A DNA stretch of 64,000 nt from Diphasiastrum complanatum (Eukaryota > Streptophyta > Lycopodiopsida > Lycopodiales > Lycopodiaceae), in assembly GCA_029204225.1 (NCBI GenBank), contig CM055097.1, positions 30,567,599 through 30,631,598 of the forward strand, given 5' to 3'. Every line of letters starts with the position of its first letter. Position 1 is the stretch's first letter. Below the pieces are notes generated by a model. The model was not told where the DNA came from and ran no database searches. It worked only from the letters and a program-made list of their open reading frames with translations. The translations under genes were made by a program, and so were the position numbers. Shown here in pieces: positions 51,080 to 60,949 of this stretch.

Positions 51080-51475
51080 CCCATGTGTTATGAACCTACG
51101 CAAAAATATTGGCATAATGAAAGCATAAAAAAACAAATTGCATTCACAAAGCAATCTCCAACTCAGAAAACTTGATGAATAACGATGGCCGCTGATAGAC
51201 CAGGCAAATCTCCAACTAAGATCCTCAAAAAATGTAGAAACTCCCCTACAAGAAGCTTAGGACACCAAACTCATATAATGAGAAATGGTAGATCGTTGAC
51301 CCCCGTTTATATTGAAATGGAAATAATCTAGAAGGTTTCAAATATGACCTACTGCAGGGTTTCAAATCCGGGTAAAACATAATAAATTAGGCCTATAAAA
51401 ACAATTGACACCTTAGTAAGTTGCAAGTACTCATATGGCCATAATAAAGAAAGATGGACTATGCGGTGTATACCC
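51080..51475 (+). repeat. Tandem repeat unit A (about 395 bp)
   Basis: Alignable over its length to unit B (51476-51510, 51957-51998 and 53303-53640), for example ATTCACAAAGCAATCT, TGAGAAATGGTAGATC and AATTAGGCCTA in the same order. The two units are head-to-tail. Unit A is uninterrupted and serves as the empty-site reference for the insertions in B. Confidence 0.85.
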
Positions 51476-51510
51476 ATGTTATGAACTTAATCACAGATAT
51501 TGGTATCAAT

Positions 51511-51948
51511 CATAGTTACCAAGGAACGTGGGAAGGCTCTGTAGATGTGCCATGCATTCCCAGTGTTTTCTTGTTGGGAACGTGCCATGCATTCCTAGTG
51601 TTCTCTTGTTGGAGACGTGAGTTTGGCAACGTGACCAGGGAACACGTTCCCAAGGAATGGGAACGTGATTGGAAATGCGTTCCCTGGTCACAGTTTCTGC
51701 AAAGACTAAAAAATAGGATAAATGGAGGAGGAAGCTTTGGGAACGTGATTGGGAATGTGTTCCCTGGTCACAGTTTCTGCTAAGACCTAAAAACAATATA
51801 GATGAGAGAAGATTGTTTATATATGTGTACTTTCAATATACAAAATTCTATAAATTTTATGTTGACGTGGCGTTCCCGTTCCTGTTCCCATTTTTTAAAG
51901 GATGTTTTTGTTCCCGTTCCCGTGCTCGTTCCCGCCCTGGTAACTATG
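51511..51948. mobile_element. hAT-like MITE (438 bp) with 8-bp target duplication
   Basis: The terminal inverted repeats are CATAGTTACCAAGG and CCCTGGTAACTATG. The flanks are GTATCAAT at 51503-51510 and GTATCAAT at 51949-51956, and unit A confirms the empty site. An 8-bp duplication and short CA...TG termini fit the hAT superfamily. No transposase is encoded. Internal subrepeats: GTGCCATGCATTCC at 51549 and 51583, and GTTCCCTGGTCACAGTTTCTGC at 51680 and 51760. Confidence 0.85.
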
Positions 51949-51998
51949 GTATCAATGAAAGCATAAAACAACAAATAGCATTCACAAAGCAATCTTCA

Positions 51999-53297
51999 TG
52001 TTACACACAAGAAGATGGCAGATCTTGGAATTCGAGTGATAATCAGCAACTCTAATAGCATATTAAATGCATCAGAGAATGAAGATCAGCTCTGGCACAG
52101 AAGAATGTATCAGCTGAACATGAGGAGCCTCCTATATGACATGTGTACGAAAGACATAGTCACAGGTCTAAAGATATCAAGACCCGATATTGAGTTCTGC
52201 GAAGCCTGTCAGAAAGGCAAACAACATCGGAATCCATTCACACATGAGGGAAGAAGAGCCAAAGAAGTTCTTGAGCTCGTCCACTCAGATGTCTGTGGAC
52301 CGATGAAAATGGATTCGCTCTCAGGATCGAGGTATTTCTAGACGTTCATAGATGACTACAGCCGGATGACTACGATCTACTACCTAAAGAAGAAATCTGA
52401 AGTGTTTGATTCCTTCAAGAAGTTCGTGGCATTTGCAGAGCGACACATCTCAAAGAAGATACAGATCATCAGATCTGACAATGGAGGTGAGTACAAGAGC
52501 AAAGAGTTTTCGAAATTCTGCCAAGAACAAGGGATCGAGCATTAGTTCACTCGTGCGTACACACTAGAATATAATGGTGTCGCGGAAAGAAGAAACAGGA
52601 CGCTAGTCAAAGGAGCCAGATGCATGATGGCACAGGCTCAATTGCCAAGTCAATTCTGGGGTGAGGCAATAGCTGCAGCTGTACACCTGTAGAACAAATC
52701 AACAACGACAGCGCTGGAAAATAAGACACCGTATGAGATGTGGACAGGTAGAAAGCTTGATCTATCGTACGTACGTGTGTTTGGATGTGCAACATACAAG
52801 CACATTCCAAAGGAAAAGAGAAGCAAGCTTGACGATAAATCAGAGCAAACGATCATGGTCGGGTACTTGAACAGATTTCAAGTGTACAGACTCTACAACC
52901 CAACCACGAAAAAGGTTGTTTCGAGTAGAGATGGGAAGTTCGATGAGTCCACATTCCCTGGACTAAAAGATGAAAGAGGCCATGAGATCTTCACACTGCT
53001 GCCAATTCAAGAGGGAGATCGAGGACAAACGTCAAATTAGAATGCTGAGCCACAGACTCCAGAGAAGCAGGAAGAAGCAGAAGATCAACCCCACGAACAA
53101 GAAACGTTCGAGCAGCGACGAAACAAACCCAGAAGGTCAACAAGACAAAGAAGACCTCCAGACCGTTATGCTGACAATCTTCAGTGGAGCGAAGACACGC
53201 AATTTGAGTACTGATAGGCCGGTGAGTTAGCCATTTACAATAGAATAATTACAATTTACAATCTACATTGGGCAAGGGATTCAAAGTACATGTGACA
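51999..53297 (+). mobile_element. LTR-less copia integrase unit with 5-bp target duplication
   Basis: The unit begins TGTTACACAC and ends ATGTGACA, flanked by CTTCA at 51994-51998 and 53298-53302. Repeat unit A shows the uninterrupted site (AATCTCCAACT against AATCTTCAACT). The ends form a short imperfect inverted repeat (TGTTACA/TGTCACA) and obey the TG...CA rule, and the 5-bp duplication is that of copia integrases. No LTR pair, gag, protease or RT is present; almost the whole unit is one integrase frame (52015-53214). Confidence 0.75.
52015..53214 (+). pseudogene. Copia integrase with four in-frame TAG stops
   Basis: A single frame of 399 codons opens at ATG 52015, 16 nt inside the unit. 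The zinc finger reads QLWHRRMYQLNM then CEACQKGK (H28, C62, C65); the second histidine appears to be Gln33. The catalytic triad is D92 (VHSDVCGPM), D155 (RSDNGGEY) and E191 (NGVAERRNRT), with exactly 35 residues between D155 and E191, the DD35E spacing. Further blocks are LDLSYVRVFGCATYKHIPK and a Pro/Arg-rich linker. TAG stops lie at 52339, 52543, 52690 and 53038 in the same frame with no frameshift, and the frame closes with TGA at 53212-53214, where a normal polyprotein would run into RT. Three of the four TAGs stand where CAG (Gln) would be expected. Confidence 0.88.
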
Positions 53298-53900
53298 CTT
53301 CAACTAAGATAACTTAATGATTAATGATGGCTAATTATAGCCCAATCAAATTTCCAACTAACATCTTTAGAAAACGTAGAAACTCCCTAACAAAAAGCTC
53401 AAAACACCAAACTTACAATTTGAGAAATGGTAGATCTCTAGCCCTACTTATACTAAATTGAAAGAATCTAGAAGTTTCCAAATTTGACCTCCTATAGTGT
53501 TCCAAATCAGGGCATTTAGCTTTATTGAAATAAAGGGGGTTTTAAATGACAAATTAGGCCTACAAAAACCCTAGTAAGTTGTGGGTACTCATATGTCCAT
53601 AACAGAGAAATTTTGACTATGTGGTCTATGTCCATAACACCATGTAAATCTTCAACTTCTGAGTCTTCATATGCATTGTTTCTTTTCTTTTTTTGCCCAT
53701 GTTTGCCCTTTTAATTTTCTCTTTTTAGTTGTGACCCATCTTTGGCATCATTCAATAGTTATCAGTCAGAACTTTAGAAGTTAGCACTGCAAGATTTAGT
53801 TTTACAAAATGATTTAGATACCTAAGAATCACTTGAGATGCTTTTGACTCGAATGACCTGTAATTATTAAGAATTGGATCAAAGTTATGACCAAAACATT

Positions 53901-53903
<3 letters not shown>

Positions 53904-53966
<63 letters not shown>
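53904..53966 (+). repeat. (GA)n microsatellite
   Basis: About 31 GA units. Confidence 0.97.
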
Positions 53967-53969
<3 letters not shown>

Positions 53970-54077
53970 TATTATCAATGTCTTTTGCATGCCACATGGC
54001 ATTTAAGACCAAAGATGTACGTTGGCACCTAGATGGATCAATATCGCTGAAAAAAACTTACAACGAAGTATTTTCTG

Positions 54078-54125
54078 TTTGTGTTACTATGTAGCATGAT
54101 CTGTGTTACTGTGTAGCATGATCTG
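54078..54125 (+). repeat. 22-bp tandem duplication
   Basis: TGTGTTACTATGTAGCATGATC is followed at once by the same text with one change (GTG for ATG). Confidence 0.85.
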
Positions 54126-54339
54126 TGTTCCTGGACAATTGTCAAAGCACACTACCACAACTATCAAAGCTACTAAAACTTTTAAAAGTCTATTATCAAA
54201 ATGAATATTGCCACCTCTGTAGATCACAAATCTACCTGTAGCTTTTGCTTTCTATAGGGCTTTTTTACGTTTTCAAAATTTTACAAAAGTAAGATCTGCA
54301 TCCAAAATGATCTTAGTATTTTTAGTTTAGATCGGTGTC

Positions 54340-54880
54340 ATGGCACATCTCATCTAGACTCCATTGTGGTGAAGCATGGGAGAAGAGTACTAGTGTTTTT
54401 CTCGGTACACCAAGTTGTGTCCAAACCTTTGCTGTGGTGTTAAAGATTTTTGTCTAAAATAGTTTTGGCTTCTCCAAGAGCATCTCGAGAATCAGGGATG
54501 CCCAATCGATCTAGAGAGATGCTGGCCCAATATGATAACATGAGTCTTTTACACAGTCTTAGCTACATATAAAACAATCGGGGTGACCAAGGTATCAAAG
54601 AGTAGACACTTGCTCTCAACATCTTCAATATGCCTCTGGTAACTAAGTCTCTCCATGTTGACTAGGGAGGCCTTTCCCTTCCCTAGTTGACCCATGGTTG
54701 CTAAAAATAGGTCGTGTAAAAGTGACTGCTAGGTAAATATAAGATGAGACAAGGTCTGATTGTCTAGGTAGAATAGTCGCCTCCGTGCAAGTGGTCTGGA
54801 TATATTGAAGACCATGATCTTGGTCTTCTAGATCTTAACCTCTAACCCCCACCTCTTTGCAAAGTTGGAGACTTGGGAAG
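54340..54880 (-). pseudogene. LINE (non-LTR) reverse transcriptase fragment
   Basis: The minus-strand translation gives NFAKRWGLEVKI, a stop, then KTKIMVFN near 54850-54790 and LLFDTLVTPIVLYVAKTV near 54590-54540. The pair (xWGLEVNxxKTKIMVF followed by LFDTLVxPxLLYG) is typical of the RT region after the catalytic box in plant and algal LINEs. Stops and frame changes show decay. Confidence 0.65.
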
Positions 54881-54891
54881 TCAAAGTACCG

Positions 54892-55110
54892 AAGCTCCTA
54901 GTTTTAATTCAAGATTATAGAGAATTAGTTGATTTTCATGTTTTAAATCTAGCATGCATAGATATAATTCTAGGCTATGAGTGGTTATAAGAAATCTCCT
55001 GATATTGATTTTGAGAAGCATGTGCTCCTGATATTCAGGGAGAGAGATAGAATTAGCAGTGTGCCTAGATGCCTCTCTAAACCTTCCCTCCAAGGTGAAA
55101 TCAGTATAAT
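54892..55110 (+). pseudogene. Gypsy protease C-terminal fragment
   Basis: The plus-strand translation reads YRELVDFHVLNLACIDIILG then YEWL, the DIILGxxWL end of gypsy proteases, followed by F-EKH-like text. Short and degraded. Confidence 0.5.
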
Positions 55111-55168
55111 ACTATTAGAATAAAGTAGAATAGAGATCACAATGTCACATAAATTGTAGCCTTGTCCA

Positions 55169-55170
<2 letters not shown>

Positions 55171-55261
<91 letters not shown>

Positions 55262-55333
55262 GGCACTAATCTACTGTATGTCTCAGTCCGACAATTTGAC
55301 CTAATTATAACAGCTAGGTCACACGATATATTT

Positions 55334-55392
<59 letters not shown>

Positions 55393-55462
55393 ATTTGGTG
55401 TATGTCTCGGTCCGACAATTTGACCTAATTACACAGCTAGGTCAAACGATATATCTTGTGGG
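55171..55462 (+). repeat. Tandem duplication containing (GA)n tracts
   Basis: (GT)10 at 55171-55190 runs into (GA)n at 55191-55257. A block of about 75 bp (55265-55335; TCCGACAATTTGACCTAATT) follows, then (GA)n at 55336-55391, then the same block again (55392-55462). The period is about 124 bp. Confidence 0.85.
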
Positions 55463-55885
55463 CCCAAAAATGAGCTTTCAATAATGAAGGCCTTAGTTAG
55501 TGTCAAGAACAAATGTTGGGTCCAAAGTACCTAAATTAGCAAGTGACATAGTTACGCTCACAAATTTGCTAGCCTTTGTAAAGGAGATGAAAATGAAAGA
55601 GATGTCACACAGGTTAGGGGAGAGAAGGAGAAATTATCAATAGAGGATTCCTAGTGTTGCCTCTCTCCCTGGCCTAGTCTTTGTAAAAAAGAATGCATTT
55701 TAACAAGGGGCACCATGACAAGTTGAAAATGGCATCAAAGAAATAACAAGGGCCTCTTTAGAGTATTCTCTAGGGACCATGGATTTTACTCCATACATCT
55801 TTCTAGTCTGATTGAACATTCTTCCCAATGCTTGAAGCTACATTGAAAATATGTTAGATATTTATAACTTGTTTTTATTCCCAAG

Positions 55886-56602
55886 CATAGTTGTCGCGAA
55901 TCGCGATTCGTAGCAGAGAGTCGTTGTTCAAAATTTTTCTTTTGAATTGGTTTTTGGCACATTGTTTCAGCTTTATATCTACCTTGAGATGGACCATACT
56001 ATACCTTAAACTACTTACAACCTGCATAAATGCAGTGCTCAAAAGCTTCAAGCTGATACCCATATCGCCCACCAAATTCAAAAAGAAAAAAGATTCTCTA
56101 AACTCCATAGTATTGGGGAAACGCATTTCCTGGCACTTTTTGGCTGGGAAATGCATTTCCCAGCATATCTTGTTTACCTGAATATGGGAAACGCCCTTGG
56201 GAAACAGTTGTTTCCCCATCACGGAAATGCGTTTCCCTGATGGGAAACGTTTGTTTCCTAGAACACCTTTTGTTGGGAAACATTTTTTTAACCATGAAAA
56301 AATGACCTTGAATGCTGTGAGAAAGTATTTCTGCCTATTTCAGACTCGAGCTAGAAACAATCATGATTTTGACTAGAAACTCTCTTTCTCAGAAAACAGG
56401 ATCGCTAGACAGCAAGCTATTCAGAACTTTTGCTACAAGAGTTTTCTATAGTATCTAGATTCTAGATTATATGTCATATGATGTGTATCATTTTCCCGTT
56501 TATCGTATCTCGTTTCTCATTTCCTGAGGGGGCCCAAAACTATGCTAAAGTCTAACTAGAACTGCGAATTGCGGTTGCAAATTGCGATTTGCTGCAACTA
56601 TG
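55886..56602. mobile_element. hAT-like non-autonomous element (717 bp)
   Basis: The inverted termini are CATAGTTGTCGCGAATCGCG and the complement of GCGATTTGCTGCAACTATG. Flanks are TTCCCAAG (55878-55885) and TTCCCAAA (56603-56610), an 8-bp duplication with one mismatch. The first seven terminal bases equal those of the element at 51511. The interior (56110-56290) is full of GGGAAACG/CGTTTCCC-type inverted motifs. No transposase. Confidence 0.8.
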
Positions 56603-57474
56603 TTCCCAAATTGCATGTATTCAATCAAGATCTGGCCATTTTTCCTAGATTTCACGAAGCACTTTAGTATTTTTGTCTTTCTTGTCCTGGCTTTCAAAAT
56701 CTTCTCAAGAAATGTGCATGAAAACCCAAGGATTGTGAAATTTGATTTGTTTAGAGAACTATTAGGTTAGAGATTGAATGTTCTCGATTGTGTATTACTG
56801 ATATGATGTTAGGAATCCATTGTCTCGCAGAGTTGTTTGAAGGTTTTTGTTGGTTATTTAAAGATTGTTTGGCCTTACTAGATCTTGAATGCAATTTGTC
56901 TTTTGTTAGGTCATATTTCTGCTATCACATTTTGACAAGATAAATTTATCTATCAATTGAATTTATACAATTTTTTGGGGTTTGGTAAGCAACAATGGTT
57001 GATAAAAACTCTACAACTTCAAGTGGAACGACTATTGACGGCATGCCCCATTATCTTTTTAGATTTTTCAACAATTGAGTCTAACTTAATGGAATGAACA
57101 ACTGTAATAGGTAAAGAGACTAGCAAGTGGAGATATTACTTACATAGGTGAAAAATATGACCTTCCCTAACTTAGGTTTCCGGCCTGAGCAATATACGAG
57201 GGAGAAGAGGGATAAGAAATTAGAAATGATGAGAGGATTGTGTAGCAAAATGCAATAGCTACTTTAATCTCCATTATATTCCTGAAGAAAAAAGAAAAAA
57301 GACTGTAGTTCTATCTTGTCATGGCAAAGCATCCCACGCGCCAACCACTTGGGGGAATAGTTCATGGAGCTCTTCAAGAAATCATTCAATTGATGATTTA
57401 GACTATCGATTGCAAAATGGGAAATAAAAGTCTGGTTACTTACATTCAAGAATTTATGGATTTGTTGAGTAAGG
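56603..57474. other. No gene recognised
   Basis: AT-rich DNA within the presumed long intron of the O-fucosyltransferase-like gene; no coding homology seen. Confidence 0.4.
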
Positions 57475-57960
57475 TTCTGTCATTCTATTCAAAATTGGCT
57501 TTGTAAATCAACATGATCTTAGAGGTTGGAAGGCCCGATGGGCTGAATTGATGCAAGAGTTCGATCATGAGATCCGATATATCAAAGGCAACTCTAATCA
57601 AGTTGCGGATGCACGAATAGGTGAATTTCATTCACTCCGATTTCCACATATCTGTATTTTTTAATCATAGGATTGTATGAAAATGATTCTCGTTTTGGTC
57701 GTACATGGAAGATTGTTTAGACTGAATTAAATGAGTGGAATTGAGACAAGCTCACAAGGGTCTCAGTTAGATAGGAAAGATAAGAATGTTGTAGAACAAT
57801 ATACCATTCAAAATGGATTGTTATTTCAAAATGGGAAAAATTTTTGTACTAGGGGATTTGAATTTCATGGCATACCTTGTGTAGGAAACCCAAATATACT
57901 TAGAACTTTGGACTTCATAAAAAGAGAGTTTTGTTGGCCAAAATCAAGTCTTTTGTAGAG
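57475..57960 (+). pseudogene. Gypsy RNase H end and integrase start
   Basis: QHDLRGWKARWAELMQEFDH, EIRYIKGNSNQVADA (57510-57615) is the end of a gypsy RNase H domain. After a break, YTIQNGLLFQNGK and LDFIKREFCWPKS (57800-57950) match the region before and within the integrase H2C2 finger. Truncated at about 57960. Confidence 0.75.
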
Positions 57961-58179
57961 TCTTATGTGATAAATTGTAAACCATGCTGATAAGAGATGG
58001 AAAAGTATAGCTATGGATTTTTTTAGTTGGACTACCTAGGACCCTATGACAAAATGATTCTATTTGGGTGGTGGTTGATAGATCTCACAAAGCTATCTGA
58101 ATCAACCAAAGCACACCAAAGTAGGTACCAAAAATCCACTTTATTGAATTTTACAATCTACAAGTCTAACGTGTTCACA

Positions 58180-60600
58180 CTGAGGCAGGATTATAAGTAC
58201 ATGACATTCCTTCCCTCTTCAAGGAACATCATCCGTGATGGTAAAATAAGGATACTGTGCATGCAAAGTGTGTGCGGTCTCCTAGATAGCATAAGTAAGA
58301 GGTCTACCGTGCCACACAACCAAGTACTCACGGATCAGACAGTTTCTAATCCTTCTCTCTCTTCGGTCAAATACTATGTCAGGTCCGTGCATCACCTCTC
58401 CATGCTTTTGAAACAAAACAAGTCCATCAGTCAGCTAGTTATCACCCTCATGTAAAACCCTCTTTAAGCATGAAACATGAAAAACAGGATGAACTTTATA
58501 ATCTTGAGGTAACGCTAGTTTATAAGCAACATCAAGAAGCTTTTTAACTATTTTCCAGGGTACATAATAACGCGGAGATAACTCATAGCACTTCCCTATC
58601 TTAAGAGAAGGTGAGTCCTTTGAAATCAGGAGAAACACCATGTCTCCTTCCTCGAACTCTATCTACTGCACTAGATATTCCTACAGTAATTGGACTAGCT
58701 GGCCTAAAACCATAGTTCAACTCAAAAGGACTCATCTGAGTAGAAGCATTTTTTTTATAATATTTCTCCGTTGTGTTTGCTTAACACTTACGTACGCCCT
58801 AAGCATGTCCTCTATGAATTCATCCGAGTAGAAGCATTTTTTTTATAATATTTCTCCGTTGTGTTTGCTTAACACTTACATACGCGCCCTAAGCATTTTG
58901 CTTAACTCTCTCTATTTGACCATCCATTTCAGGATGACCAGTGCTGCTCATTCTCAACTGCACCTCGAGCTTATCCATTACGGCAATCCAAAAATGACTC
59001 GTAAAGCGTGTATTTCTACATAACTCATGGTCTTAATACATGCTATATGAATAGATCAGCTACCCTAACTGTATCTATCTTTTTATGGGTTGGTATGAAA
59101 TGAGCCATTTTTATGAGTTTGTCAACCACAACCATTTTGGCAGCATGTTGAAGCTTCGTACGAGGGAAGTGTGTAATAAAATCCATTGAAACACTCTCCC
59201 ATCTTCCCTCTGAAATAGGCAAAGGGTGTAACGATCCAAGAACTTTAATCCTTTCGACTTTGTTAACTTGACACTTAAAACAATGTGTCACATAACTATG
59301 GACATCTTCATTAATCGGCCACCATAAATTATGTTGAATCAAAACACGTCTTATCCACACCAGGATGACCTGCACTAGGGCACATGAGTATCCCAGGCTA
59401 TGTAAGGCTTCCGCATCGCGTGCCAACACATTCCCAGAACGACATCAAAGCGCGCCAAACGAGCTATCTTAATATCCAAATCAGAATAACTCTGAATAGT
59501 TAAGGGCATACTTACAACCCTCATGTCCCAAATCCCCGTACCCTTTCCATTAGCCATCTCAACTGTGTATTGGTACTTGGACGGTTGTGTGCTCACTCTT
59601 AACTTCTTAACAAGAGTTGAGTTAAGGACGTTATGCGAGGACCCGGTGTCAAATAGAACTAAAATACTTCTACCACAAAGATGTCCACGCATAACTATCA
59701 AGGAAGTGTCAAGAAATTGATACCCATGTTGTGCCGCTTTTGATAACATCACTTGAGGAGCTGTGTCCACCTTCCACACCATAGAAACATTCATCAATCG
59801 AAGAACATTAGAATTAGCTTCTTGTGAGATCTCTTTTACTTCCATTGGCTACTACTGTTGCTCTACTTGAAGATTATAAGTAGTTCTAATCTGGTTACGT
59901 GGAAATTCCTTCCACCGATGTTGTCCTAAGCATCCAAAGCATAAATTCTCTCTTTTTGCTCTGTCTTGGTCCTATGGCGACAACATGAACAGTTGACCCC
60001 CTTGGGGCATTAGGCCACCCATACAACCCTTTGCCTTTCGGAGCACCAACCCCTTGACCCCTTTGGCCACCTAGAGCCTTCCCTTGCCCTTGCCCTTGCC
60101 CTTGCCATTGGCCTTTGAACTTCTTGAATTTGTGCTTACCCCAAGGCATTTGGCCCCCTTTTGCCTGACCACCCGAGGTTCCCGCAGCTGGTTCATGGGA
60201 CTTCTTCCCATCTTCATAGTAGATAGCCATCTGAATGGCATTCTAGACAATATGTGTTTGCTCCTTTCTCACAAATGGCCACAAACTCTCCCTAAGTCCT
60301 TTGATAAAATGAAATACCTTATAAATACATAGGCACTTCCTCAGGGATTCTCAGCAACGCCACTCTATATCGATCAACATATTCTTGAATTGACCAATTC
60401 CCTTGCTTGAGGCCTCGTCCACAGTTGCACGACTCAATTCTTCTCATCAAGAGGCTCCCAATTTTGTACAAACATCTGTCAAAATCCTTCCCATGAATCC
60501 TATACAAGGCCATCCTTTTCAACTTTCCTCCACCATCGTTGTGCCGATTCCTATAACTGATACATAGCTTCAACAATCATCTCTGAATCATCAGCAATTC
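58180..60600 (-). pseudogene. Chromovirus lacking RT and RNase H
   Basis: Read right to left: gag LKQGNWSIQEYVDRYRVALL at 60460-60345; a Gly/Gln/Lys-rich region at 60200-59990; a damaged zinc knuckle (CFGCLGQHRWKEF, last Cys lost) near 59940; protease LVLFDTGSSHNVLNSTLVKK at about 59660 and FDVVLGMCW at 59440. Integrase then follows directly: AGHPGVDKT and WWPINEDVHSYVTHCFKC (59380-59270), WESVSMDFITHFP (59190), the C-terminal ELSPRYYVPWKIVKKL and HPVFHVSCLK (58600-58460), and a degraded chromodomain (REYLVVWHGRPLTYA, about 58330-58280). The RT-RNase H block, about 1.5 kb, is missing between protease and integrase at about 59410. Confidence 0.8.
58731..58896 (+). repeat. About 78-bp duplication, 88-bp spacing
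   Basis: 58731-58808 and 58819-58896 are almost identical, including GAGTAGAAGCATTTTTTTTA. The duplication lies inside the gypsy integrase relic and is recent relative to it. Confidence 0.9.
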
Positions 60601-60949
60601 CAGGCGCATGGCCAGGCTTCATGAACTTTTTTGGATGAGAACTCTTCAATTCTTTTTTCCTAGAGGTTATAATCTTGAGGGTAAGTCTAAGTTACAAAAG
60701 AGTAGAAATTTTGCCAAAAAAACTTCCATGTTGTGGGAGAACCCATTCTAGCCTAAAAACGTTACACCTTACGTTCGCAATGGTTTGAAAGTTTGGAAAC
60801 CTATATCACATCATCTAACCCCTCCTTCAGATTGCTACATTCCACAAGTTGTGGTCACACCTTCTCCTCCCCTTCCGTATCTTCGTCCTACTTCTAAGAC
60901 TCCCAATTTTTTGCCCCCTAGTAATTATGTTGTCTCTAGAACGTTTGGT

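Larger units (their letters stand above)
51476..53640 (+). repeat. Tandem repeat unit B, split by two insertions
   Basis: Removing 51511-51956 and 51999-53302 (each insert plus one copy of its target duplication) restores a unit of about 415 bp that aligns with unit A without gaps at the junctions. Confidence 0.85.
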
